DNA of 64,000 nt from Theocolax elegans. Its lineage: Eukaryota; Arthropoda; Insecta; Hymenoptera; Cerocephalidae. Positions within the stretch are counted from its first letter, which is position 1, and each line of letters begins with the position of its first letter. The position numbers and the translations under genes are program-made. Of this stretch, positions 55,124 to 64,000 are shown piece after piece. The stretch spans positions 34,145,577 through 34,209,576 of the forward strand of contig CM047429.1 in assembly GCA_026168455.1 (NCBI GenBank), in the 5' to 3' direction. The notes beneath the pieces were generated by a model, which worked only from the letters and a program-made list of their open reading frames with translations, was not told the DNA's origin and ran no database searches.

Positions 55124-55986
55124 CTACTCTGCTGATAAAATTTCCAAGATTTCATCCGATTCTTCCATAGTAGGCAGATGTTGTATGGAATTTGTATATC
55201 TTGATTTAGATTTCTTTTTAAAGCAAACTTTTGATAAATGACCCGCACCTCCACAAAAATTGCATTTTATTTGTTTAGATAGCGTGCACTTATTCGCTAG
55301 GTGATTGCCTCCACATCGGTGACATTGAATATTTTGTTTGCTAATTCGCCCTTTTTGATTCGAATATGTATTAGTTTGTTTCTTTTTGTGAGCAGGTTTC
55401 TTGTGGTTGGATTTCCAATCTGTGTTTATATAGTCTATAGCGTCGTCACTTAATGCCAGCTTATTTAATACACCCGATTCGCGTTCGGATAGTTCCATGG
55501 CTAAAGCTGTTTGTAAACATTTGTCGTAAGTAAGATCTTTCGTTTCTAATACCCTACTTTGAACACGCTTATTTGCAAGACAAACTGATTTTGCAAAGCG
55601 GGTTTCTGGAAATTTCCAAATTCACACGTTAAGCTTAATTTGTTTAATGCATTCGCAAATGATTGTATATCCTCGCCAGGTTGTTGTTTACGACAATTGA
55701 ATTTGAAATTTTCAGCAATTTCTAGTACAGGTGGAGAATATAATTTTTGTAAATCTTCTTGTAATCCTTCATATGTTTTTGTAAACGGATCCTTAGAACC
55801 CAAATAATCACACAGATTATCAAACGCTGCTGCACCAATATAATGTAGAAGATATGGCACTTTTGAATCATCTTTCACTTTCATAATTTTTAAAGCGCCT
55901 TCAAAACGCTTGATCCAACGATCATATTTGACCGCGTTGGGTACAAAAAAATCTATTTGTAAATTACCGGCTACCGTATCAGTCAT
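55124..55986 (-). pseudogene. Gypsy C Gag with two zinc knuckles, one frameshift
   Basis: Frame 55986-55546 begins MTDTVAGNLQIDFFVPNAVK and carries the capsid core (YDRWIKRFEGALKIMKV, YLLHYIGAAAFDNLCDYLGS, FNCRKQQPGEDIQSFANAL). A frameshift near 55,610 moves it to frame 55498-55124: CHRCGGNHLANKC and CNFCGGAGHLSKVC, two CCHC-type knuckles for RNA binding (the first with one residue fewer before His). It ends SDEILEILSAE before the TAG that precedes protease. Confidence 0.85.
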
Positions 55987-56028
55987 TTTTCTTTTAAATT
56001 TTTACAAACACTGTGATATTGTTTCCGA

Positions 56029-56038
56029 CTCGTCGCCA
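56029..56038 (-). other. Primer-binding site of Gypsy C (tRNA-Ser)
   Basis: TGGCGACGAG on the minus strand, three bases inside the 5' LTR. It complements the 3' end ...CTCGTCGCCA expected for a tRNA-Ser(GCU) with CCA added; the tRNA match is from memory of the insect tRNA-Ser sequence. Confidence 0.7.
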
Positions 56039-56041
56039 ATT

Positions 56042-56296
56042 TGTTATGTACGTAAGGCGTGGGTAACTAATGTACTTGTAATTGTATATATATTTATTGT
56101 ATATTTCGGTTAGCACGGTTCACGTGTACAATAAGAGAAAGATCCGTAGAGTAATACAGCTAGGCTACAACTGCTCCCGTTGACCATGCTATTTATATAT
56201 ATTATCTATATACTTATACTCATATGTGTACAATACAAATACATATACTCTGTTTACCTACATACATATTTACATACATTATAGAAGGATCAAACA
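56042..56296 (-). repeat. 5' LTR of Gypsy C
   Basis: Same ends as the 3' LTR (TGTTATG...AACA). Carries an extra stretch CATATGTGTACAATACAAATAC near 56,220-56,243 absent from the 3' LTR. Confidence 0.9.
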
Positions 56297-56540
56297 TATA
56301 TAATATAACGTTAAGGGTTGTTTCAAAACATACACGTTTCTCTTACGTAGGAGGTTTACAGAGTGTGTCGTCCAATTAAAATTAATTAAAATTAATTAAA
56401 ATTAATATTAAAATTAACTTTGTTGTACGAATCACCATTCCTTGAATACAGCTATTTTAGCAATAACAATGAAAATATTTAAAAACCAATTTTTAAAAGC
56501 CAAAAATCAACTCAAATTTAAAAGCATTTAAAATGACTTA
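56297..56540. other. Right part of the palindromic host of Gypsy C, then AT-rich spacer
   Basis: 56,305-56,323 is the inverted mate of 51,281-51,299. 56,380-56,420 is a TTAATTAAAA tandem. No coding signal. Confidence 0.5.
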
Positions 56541-56739
56541 TAAGGTAAGAGACCCAGTGATTGGACAGCTAAGGCTATTGTTTATATTAATATCATTACA
56601 TATATATAGAATACTACTGAAAGTTCATAAAAGTATAATGAATTGATAGATGAGGATCTGATTTTTAAAATCAGCTACTATAATGATTAATTTAATGAAA
56701 CCTTCTTATCTTCTTATTATAATTAAAATTTTTCCTCAA

Positions 56740-57515
56740 AAGTGTCCGGCGTCCGGCGTTCGACATTCACCATTGGGCGTCTTTTTATTATGTTTTATAT
56801 ATATGCATGTGTATAAGAGTAAGTGTGTTATGGTGAAGAGGTCAGGGTGAGGGTGAGGGTGGAGGGATAGGGATGGGGTCACCCTGACCACCTGGACATC
56901 GTCTCCAGGAAGTGAAAATTTTTTTTGCAAACGTCCGACATTCACCATTGGGCGTCTTTTTATTATGTTTTATATATATGCATGTGTATAAGAGTAAGTG
57001 TGTTATGGTGAAGAGGTCAGGGTGAGGGTGGAGGGATAGGGATGGGGTCACCCTGACCACCTGGACATCGTCTCCAGGAAGTGAAAATTTTTTTTGCAAA
57101 CGTCCGACATTCACCATTGGGCGTCTTTTTATTATGTTTTATATATATGCATGTGAATAAGGGTAAGTGTGTTATGGTGGAGAGATCAGGGTGAGGGTGA
57201 GGTTGGAGGGATAGGGATGGGGTCACCCTGACCACCTGGACATCGTCTCCAGGAAGTGAAAATTTTTTTTGCAAATTCAAGTAGAAAGGCATGTGGACTT
57301 TCCTGTGGAGGATATCAGGATTGCCTGGAGGTTACCCTGACTACCTGGACATCGTCTTGAGGAAGTGACAATATTTTTTGCACATTTATGCAGAACGGCA
57401 TGTAGACTTTCCTGTATACGATGTTAGAATAACCTGGAGGTTACCCTGACGACCTGGACATCGTCTTCAGGAAGTGACGTTATTTTTTGCAAATCTAAGC
57501 ATAAAGGCATGTACA
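56740..57515. repeat. Tandem satellite inside the Helitron (175-bp and 110-bp units)
   Basis: Three units of ~170-177 bp (CATTCACCATTGGGCGTC at 56,764, 56,940 and 57,110), each ending with CACCTGGACATCGTCTCC, followed by 110-bp units (GGCATGTGGACTTTCCTG at 57,288, GGCATGTAGACTTTCCTG at 57,398, GGCATGTACAC at 57,508). It shares the 110-bp unit with 49.4-49.8 kb. The 175-bp unit looks like the hairpin half-unit with a (GGTGAG)n-rich insertion. Confidence 0.8.
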
Positions 57516-57519
57516 CTTA

Positions 57520-57672
57520 ATTTCTTTTTATGTAAAGTATGCAAAAAAAGTAAGTAAAAAATCGTAAAAAAAATAAGTAAAAAAAAAGTAAAAAAAAAAT
57601 AAAGAAAGTAAAAAAAGTAAGTAAGTAAAAGTAAGTAAGCGAAAAAAGTTTAATAAACCCATTCTAGTCAGA
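57520..57672. repeat. AAGTAAGTAAAA low-complexity tract
   Basis: Simple A-rich AAGTAA repeats directly upstream of the helicase frame, occupying the place where a Rep domain should be encoded. Confidence 0.7.
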
Positions 57673-60225
57673 ATGTTTCATGTAAATCCTAAAGATCGAG
57701 AACGATTTTTTCTTAGATTATTATTACTTCATGTACGTGGGGCCGAATCTTTTGAAGATATACGCTCATACGAAGGCGTTGTTAATGATACATTTTATGA
57801 AGCATGTATAGTTAGAGGTTTAATCATTACTGATAATGAAAGGGATAAATGTTTAGAAGAAAATTGTAATTTTCAATTTCCACAGGCACTATGTGAACTT
57901 TTCGCTTTCATTACATCATTTGATCACAATTTTGACGCCTTGAAACTTTATAATAAGTATAAAGAACATTACTTTGATCCTAAATTACCTGAAATTTTAG
58001 CAGAACAAAAGGCTTTAAAAATTATAGACAACGTTTTATCAGAACATAATTTAACATTGCAACAATTTAATTTACCTAATATTGATAATATTGATAATGA
58101 AAATCACAATGATATGTTTTATAATGATATTATTGCAAATGAAGATAATGACATAGAAATATTGTTAAAATCTTTAACATTGGAACAAAAAACAATATTT
58201 GATACAATAGTAGAAGCAGTTTACGATAATAAAAAAGAAAATTTATATTTTATAGATGGTCCTGGTGGTAGTGGAAAAAGTTATTTATTAAATGCTATTA
58301 TAAAATTTGTGAAATTAAACAAAATACCAGAGTTAGCAGTTGCTTGGACTGGTATTGCAGCAAATTTATTAACAGGTGGTAAAACTATCCATTCAACATT
58401 TAAAATACCATTTAATTTAAACGAACAATCAACATGCTACATTTCACCAAATTCACAAATATGTCAAATTTTAAAAAATATTAAATTAATAATTTGGGAT
58501 GAAATATCAATGACTTGTAAATATGCATTAGAAGCTATAGATATTTTTTTCAGAGATTTATGTTGAAATAATAAACCGTTTGGTGGTAAAATATTAGTAA
58601 CATCTGGCGATTTTCGACAAACACTTCCTATAGTTCGATACGGAAATAGAATTCAAATATTAGAATCATGTGTAAAAAGTAGTTCTTTATGGCAATTATT
58701 TCAAAAACTTACATTAAATAATAATAAAAAATAATAATAATAATAAATATTACAAAATTTGAAATTGATAATAACGTTATAAAAATTCCTTCAGAATTTA
58801 TTACATTTAATAATTTGATAGATGATATTTTTGGTAATAAAATAAATATTGATGATTTACATACTCTTAAAGACAAAGTAATTCATTCACCTATAAATAG
58901 TGATGTTTTAGCGATTAATAACGAAATAATTGAAAGAATTGAGGAGCTGGATGCAAGAACACGCCGAGCGCGGCGAATGGATAGAGAAGGCGGAGAGAAA
59001 TTCAGAAATTGACGTCACCGTGACCAAATTTTTTAATTTGCCGAATTTAATTTAAAAAAATACTGTCGTATGCAGAATTAAAAGACGCAACTTTTTTCTG
59101 TTTAATGTTTTTCTGTACGATATGCAGATCAGATGAAAAAAATTAAGAACTGGAAATTTAGAAAACGGATCTTTAATCCATTTTTCAAAATTGAATCGCT
59201 GTAACTTTGACAAATCTTAATGAAAATTCCTGATTTTTCGTACAGATACTTAATATAGTCTAACGATAAATATAAACCTGTAAAATTTCTACTTTAAACA
59301 AATTTTATACAACAATTGAACTGAACGTAAATAATAAGCTTTTAATACGGTTTCAGTATTCAGTAGCCGAAAGTGTGTTGTAAAGATTTGTCAAAGTTAC
59401 AGCGATTCAATTTTGAAAAATGGATTAAAGATCCGTTTTCTAAATTTCCAGTTCTTAATTTTTTTCATCTGATCTGCACATCGTACAGAAAAACATTAAA
59501 TAGAAAAAAGTTGCGTCTTTTAATTCTGCATACGACAGTATTTTTTTAAATCAAATTCGGCAAATTAAAAAATTTGGTCACGGTGACGTCAATTTCTGAA
59601 TTTCTCTCCGCCTTCTCTATCCATTCGCCGCGCTCGGCGTGTTCTTGCATCCAGCTCCTCAATTGAAGGTGACGGTGAGATATATTTAAGCATTGATAGT
59701 ATTACTAATGATGAAAATAATAAGTTGGATGAAACAATAACAATAGATTTTATAAATTCATGAATACCAAATCGTTTACCACCGCATAAATTAGTATTAA
59801 AAAAAGGAATGATCGTTATGTTACTTAGGAATTTGCATTTAGATGGAGGTTTATGTAATGGTACCAGGCTCATGATTATAGAATTAAAACAGTACACTAT
59901 ATATGGAGAAATTATAACAGGTAAAAATTCAGGACAAATTGTGATGATTCCAAGAATAGATTTATGTCCATCAAAGGATGATATACCTTTCAATATGGTT
60001 AGACGACAATTTCCTATTAGACCAAGTTTCGCTATGACCATAAATAAAGCACAAGGTCAATCATTTAAAAAAGTAGGTCTATATTTACCAACACCTGTAT
60101 TTAGTCATGGTCAATTATATGTTGCATTATCAAGAGTTACAGATGAAAAAAATCTAAAAATAAAATTTTCGAAATCGTCAATGATACTCGCTAATACAGA
60201 AGGAGATATACTTAATATAAATTAG
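57673..60225 (+). pseudogene. Helitron helicase (PIF1 family), broken
   Basis: Starts FHVNPKDRERFFLRLLLLHV and RGAESFEDIRSYEG, the region that precedes the helicase in Helitron Rep/Hel proteins. Walker A GPGGSGKSY (58,261 on), VAWTGIAANLL, Walker B IIWDEISM (58,491 on), a TGA stop at 58,564-58,566, then GDFRQTLPIV. An (AAT)n expansion near 58,728 disrupts the NMR block. After an inserted 720-bp palindrome the frame resumes: YLSIDSITND, another TGA at 59,761, [39 protein letters not shown] and [10 protein letters not shown] (motif VI). This 5'-3' helicase would unwind DNA during rolling-circle transposition. Clearly inactive. Confidence 0.9.
58941..59660. repeat. 720-bp palindromic MITE 5 inserted in the helicase gene
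   Basis: The left arm (GAGGAGCTGGATGCAAGAAC ... TTTGACAAATCTT, about 277 bp) and right arm are near-perfect mirror images with a ~165-bp centre. AATT flanks both sides (58,937-58,940 and 59,661-59,664); removing the element and one AATT rejoins the helicase frame as ERI-EGDG, which fixes the ends. Both arms give the same accidental peptide (ELDARTRRARRMDREGG). Confidence 0.85.
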
Positions 60226-60494
60226 AGTAATTTACATAATAATGTAATAATATATACAACGAATATAGTTTTTTCTGAAGTGTTTGATATTTAAATAGTT
60301 TTTCTTTTATTTTTAAAAATCAATTTAAGGTCGACTTATTAGGCAAACGAATTATAAAATAATAAGATATAAGCATCAGACAAAATTTGTAGATAAAATT
60401 ACGTATAATAAAGAATATTTTTCAAGTATACATTATTTACATCAAGCTAAATTTCAATATATCATTACTTAAGAAATAAATAAATATTAAAATA

Positions 60495-61290
60495 TTAGTT
60501 GTCTGCATAAAGCGACATTTTATTGGCAAAATTATTTATGAAATATATAAATTTTAAAATAATCAACTGTCTGGATCAAGCGACATTTTTTTACTAAAAT
60601 ACTGAAGAAATAAACAAAATTAAAATTCATTGTCTGCATCAAACGACATTTTTTTACTAAAATACTGAAGAAATAAACAAATTTAAAATTCATTGTCTGC
60701 ATCAAACGACATTTTTTTTACTAAAATACTGAAGAAATAAACAAATTAAAAATTTATTGTCTGCATCAAGCGACATTTTTTTACTAAAATACTGAAGAAA
60801 TAAACAAATTTAAAATTCATTGTCAGCATCAAGCGACATTTTTTTACTAAAATACTAAAGAAATAAACAAATTTAAAATTCATTGTCTGCATCAAGCGAC
60901 ATTTTTTTACTAAAATACTGAAGAAATAAACAAATTAAAAATTCATTGTATGCATCAAGCGACATGTTTTTACTAAAATACTGAAGAAATAAACAAATTT
61001 AAAATTCATTGTCTGCATCAAACGACATTTTTTTACTAAAATACTGAAGAAATAAACAAATTTAAAATTCATTGTCTGCATCAAGCGACATTTTTTTACT
61101 AAAATACTGAAGAAATAAACAAAATTAAAATTCATTGTCTGCTCAAGCGACATTTTATTGACAAAATTATTTATAAAATATACAAATTTTAAAATAATTA
61201 ATTGTCTAATATAGCATTAATTAAATATCAATTAAAATATTTTGATAATACTTGTTAGAATACATTGTCTGCAAAAAGTGATATTATTTT
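60495..61290 (+). repeat. 63-bp minisatellite near the Helitron 3' end
   Basis: About 13 tandem units of ~63 bp, each with ATTGTCTGCATCAAGCGACA, TTTTTTTACTAAAATACTG and AAGAAATAAACAAATT. The outer units (60,498, 61,201, 61,263) are the most diverged. Helitrons often carry minisatellites close to the 3' end. The minus-strand frame over it is an artefact. Confidence 0.85.
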
Positions 61291-61860
61291 AGAACTTTGT
61301 TTAGATATTAATGAAACAAAAAAATTACAAAATATATAAAATAAATACGAATATACGAGATGCCATATTATATTATTTATTTTATTTTTAATGCAGTCAT
61401 ATTGGAACGTATATTTTTATCAATTTTAAAATATTTACGTATTATACCATACATAATTTTGAAATATATATATGTTAGAAAATCATATATTTGAAACTTT
61501 TAATACACATTATATTTACGTTCATTATATGACAGTCTCAAGCCTGTAAATGCAGAGAGAAAATAATACAAACCAACATTCGAAAATAAACAGTTATAGT
61601 TAAATATCATGATGAGTAAAAGGAATAAATTGTATACATTTTTTAAAATAAAATATTTTATAATTTTTTTTTATTTGTTTTTATAATATAACAACAAATT
61701 TTAATTAATAGTTTAAAGCACATGAAAAAAATTGGTTTGAAAATAAAATAAAATAACTGTATCAAAATCGTTTAAAATTTTTTTGTTATAAACTAATAAT
61801 AAATTTAAGACTACACTTTATAATCAACGTCTAGCCTCAAAAATGTGATTCAATCGAGGG
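61291..61860. other. AT-rich Helitron 3' region
   Basis: No coding signal between the minisatellite and the GC-richer terminal sequence. Confidence 0.4.
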
Positions 61861-62863
61861 AGCGTTAGCGACCGAGGTAATATGGCTAGTATAGAATTAA
61901 AATAAATAAAAATCTATGCATATCAATGTGATGTAGTTATTGGACACTGTTTATGACATGTTGTAGTGATTGGACACAGGTGTCCTAGTGTTTGGACATG
62001 CATATAAATTATACAATTAAAAATGTTTTATTATCATAAATTAATGAATATTTTAAAACAATATAAATAAATAATATTATTATAAAAACATAAAATTGTA
62101 CTTTTTGGCACTATAAATGTCTAACTTTCATTTCTCACTGACATTCTCATTTTAAATGTACTTAACAGCTTTGATTACACTTTCTTGTGTGTAGTTTTTT
62201 TTAAATTTTTGACCTTTTTAATGTAAAAAAATATTTTATATTTAATTAAATATTTTCGATGTTTGAGTAAGGTTATAATAGGTTAAGTTTACTATTTACT
62301 GCTAAAATACTTGTTTTTTTGACAAAAACATTATACTTGCAATTAATAATAAGCAACTAAATAGGGTTATAATTATTTAAAATATAAATATACTGACTGA
62401 AATTCAGTTAGAAAAATAAAAATGCTGAATAATAACTTCGAATAACTCCGAAATGTTGTTTAGTCGACATACACAAGCGTCCAATGACTACACTACTGCC
62501 AGTTATCTTGCATTAGTAATTGGACACGGTAATTTTTAAACTTTAAATTATATATTCAGTCAATCAAAATTTTTTATTGATTCTCAATATAATAAATAAT
62601 CTTAATAAACTGTGTTTGATCAAAAACCATGATTTATATTTTAATTACAAGCTTAAGTAATACTGGTTCAACGCTAACAAAAACATTAAGATGGCGATTA
62701 TAATGCATTGACTTGGTAACTATTCGTAATATTTACTTGTTTACGATAGCACCAAGTACACTTACGTATTTATTTTATTTGTAATTAGGATAATCCATAG
62801 TTATAAAAAAATATCTATTTTTTTTAACCTAAAAATATTTAATTTGTATTTAATATTTATATA

Positions 62864-63452
62864 CCCTAGCGGAAAAAATAAAAAAATAAGAAAACATAAA
62901 AAGCAGCAATATAACATAACGATATGTCAGTAAACGTAGAGAAAGGTAACATTTCATCTGTTTTTGAACACTTCTACGTTCTTGTACTTTCTCTTACGTT
63001 TTTCATATACTATTTCTTACAGTTACATACGTTTTATTACGTTTTATTACTATTTTCTACATTTCTCAAAATTTTACTAATATAATAACTTTTTTTTATT
63101 AGTTTTTTAAGACTTTATTCATTTGTAATAAAAAACAATAAAACGTATTAAAAAGCAAAAAAAAGTAAGAAAAAGTAATTGAAAATATCTACAAGTTAGT
63201 AAACGCAAATTAACGTAGCGGTTTACTTTTTCTTATTTTTCTTTACATTCTAGTACGTTTTCTTAAAATTTTGTTTTTAAATGTAAGCTTTTGATTAAGA
63301 TGAATATTGTAAGAGCAAGTAAGAAAACGTAATAAAATTTAAATAAATGTCATAAAACGTAAAGAAGTCCAAAAACAGATGCAATAACCCACTTTACTGT
63401 CTATTTCAAACTAATTCCTACGTTTTCTTACGTTTTATTTTTTCCACTAGGG
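62864..63452. repeat. TA-flanked palindromic MITE 6
   Basis: Ends CCCTAGCGGAAAAAATAAAA and its mirror (...TTTTATTTTTTCCACTAGGG), bordered by TA on each side (62,862-62,863 and 63,453-63,454), as for Tc1/mariner-type MITEs. The arms extend inwards (CATCTGTTTTTGAACACTTC at 62,957 versus the mirror of CCAAAAACAGATG at 63,369). The interior is full of ACGTTTTC/TTACGTTTT words. No gene. Confidence 0.75.
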
Positions 63453-63510
63453 TAAATATAACAAACTGTCCAATCACACCTACCTGTCCAACCACTGGGT
63501 CCTTTACCTT

Positions 63511-64000
63511 ATTTACGTATGGAATATTCCATGTGAAGTGGTCCAGTCAAAAAATAAAATTCTTTTAAATTAATTTTTAAGATAAATATAAATTTTTAGA
63601 GCACTATTTCAATTCAGGCCAATAATATTGAGAAGCGGAAAATGAATAATTTGAGAAGCGAAAAACAATTTTGAACTACACTGAAAGTATACTATACAAA
63701 AAAACACTATTTTTTTGGAAATTCATATTTCAAAATTGGGCATGACTATATTTTGATTTTTAGTATTTTATATAAAAATTGTGCATATCTGAAAGTTAGA
63801 GGTTTATATTTACTTGCCTAAAAAAAAATAAGTTTTCGTAATTTAATAATTTAGCATAGTATAACAAGAAAACATACTTATAAATAATTCAATAAAATAA
63901 ATGTAATATAATGTTGTTAAATTAATTTAAAATATAGTAATTTGTAAATTAATTAATTTAATTGAAATTGATATGTAACACAGTTTTTTCTCTATGTAAC
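63511..64000. other. AT-rich flank with dispersed repeat at the window edge
   Basis: 63,915-64,000 repeats 50,148-50,230 (see there). Nothing else supported. Confidence 0.4.

Larger units (their letters stand above)
51507..56296 (-). mobile_element. Complete Gypsy LTR retrotransposon C (Mag-like)
   Basis: Two LTRs (232 and 255 bp), primer-binding site, gag, protease, RT, RNase H, integrase and polypurine tract, all in order on the minus strand. Two zinc knuckles, the DSGA protease and the tRNA-Ser primer site point to the Mag lineage. The LTRs differ mainly by a ~25-bp insertion and a few substitutions. Flanks are CATAT and TATAT, a near 5-bp duplication. Pol reads in one frame from 55,498 to 51,827 apart from three stops; gag has a frameshift. 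Confidence 0.9.
56709..61889 (+). mobile_element. Helitron carrying PIF1-type helicase (decayed)
   Basis: Probable left end TCTTCTTATTATAATTAAAA after an A (56,708); right end GGGAGCGTTAGCGACCGAGG then TAATATGGCTAG followed by T (61,890), as expected for insertion between A and T. It contains 110-bp hairpin satellites, a broken Helitron-type helicase gene, and a 63-bp minisatellite near the 3' end. No Rep/HUH nuclease domain is visible upstream of the helicase, where low-complexity AAGTAAGT repeats lie. The 5' end is less sure than the 3' end. Confidence 0.6.
56541..63510. mobile_element. TIR element of unrecognised family, split by later insertions
   Basis: The left end TAAGGTAAGAGACCCAGTGA (56,541 on) and the right end (63,510 backwards, TAAGGTAAAGGACCCAGTGG) match in 25 of 28 positions when the right is inverted, running on into TTGGACAG. 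Between them, outside the inserted Helitron, the word TTGGACA (or its complement) recurs at 56,561, 61,939, 61,969, 61,992, 62,479, 62,518, 63,470 and 63,484. Removing the Helitron and the MITE leaves about 1.2 kb with no transposase, so it is non-autonomous. No clear target duplication was identified. Confidence 0.55.

Noticed and set aside
56736..57292. Three near-identical 70-91 codon minus frames
   Set aside because: They are translations of the tandem satellite units.
60495..61290. Regularly spaced repeats resembling a CRISPR array
   Set aside because: The whole 63-bp unit repeats, with no variable spacers, no cas genes, and the setting is an insect Helitron; it is a minisatellite.

Overview
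The window looks like a gene-poor, transposon-packed piece of an AT-rich insect nuclear genome. The evidence is a spliceosomal-intron-bearing fragment of Integrator subunit 9, three Gypsy elements, APE-type non-LTR elements, and piggyBac, hAT, Tc1/mariner (DD41D) and Helitron elements. The wording of several transposon proteins recalls ants and parasitoid wasps, so Hymenoptera is my best guess, but it is only a guess. No intact host gene was found; every long reading frame belongs to a mobile element or is a broken copy.

Layout. 1-2.4 kb: a 5S rRNA-derived head and the 3' end of a decayed non-LTR element. 2.4-6.8 kb: RT fragment, then a nearly full-length minus-strand non-LTR element (ORF1, endonuclease, RT, 3' domain) with its RT palm deleted. 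7.2-8.6 kb: Helitron-like element. 9.4-11.7 kb: half of a palindromic MITE and AT-rich DNA. 11.75-25.13 kb: a zig-zag of the same ~4 kb unit read forward, reverse, forward, then partly reverse and forward; each unit stacks a palindromic MITE, an RT fragment, a solo-LTR-like block, a hAT tail, a piggyBac C-terminus, a tRNA-like sequence and a second palindromic MITE. 25.26-27.77 kb: a DD41D mariner with ~410 bp inverted repeats and one in-frame stop. 27.95-29.8 kb: piggyBac N-terminal/middle part and a hAT C-terminus. 31-33 kb: a hairpin element, a piggyBac fragment and a hammerhead-ribozyme-like motif.

33.5-35.5 kb and 37.4-43.9 kb: two related minus-strand Gypsy copies. Both have lost the RT YLDD motif, one by two substitutions and one by deletion. 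45.4-46.3 kb: Integrator subunit 9 pseudogene, followed by two orphan exon-like segments. 48.7 kb: palindromic MITE. 49.3-49.8 kb: Helitron-type 110-bp hairpin satellite. 51.5-56.3 kb: a complete Gypsy element (two LTRs, tRNA-Ser primer site, polypurine tract) with a gag frameshift and three in-frame stops, inserted in a palindromic element.

56.54-63.51 kb: a TIR element of unrecognised family with repeated TTGGACA subterminal words. It was split by a Helitron (56.7-61.9 kb, PIF1-type helicase, 63-bp minisatellite, CTAG end), which was itself split by a 720-bp palindromic MITE, and by a TA-flanked MITE (62.9-63.5 kb).

The pieces do not work together as a pathway. What they record is layered insertion history, with natural palindromes repeatedly acting as turning points for rearrangement, or for assembly error.
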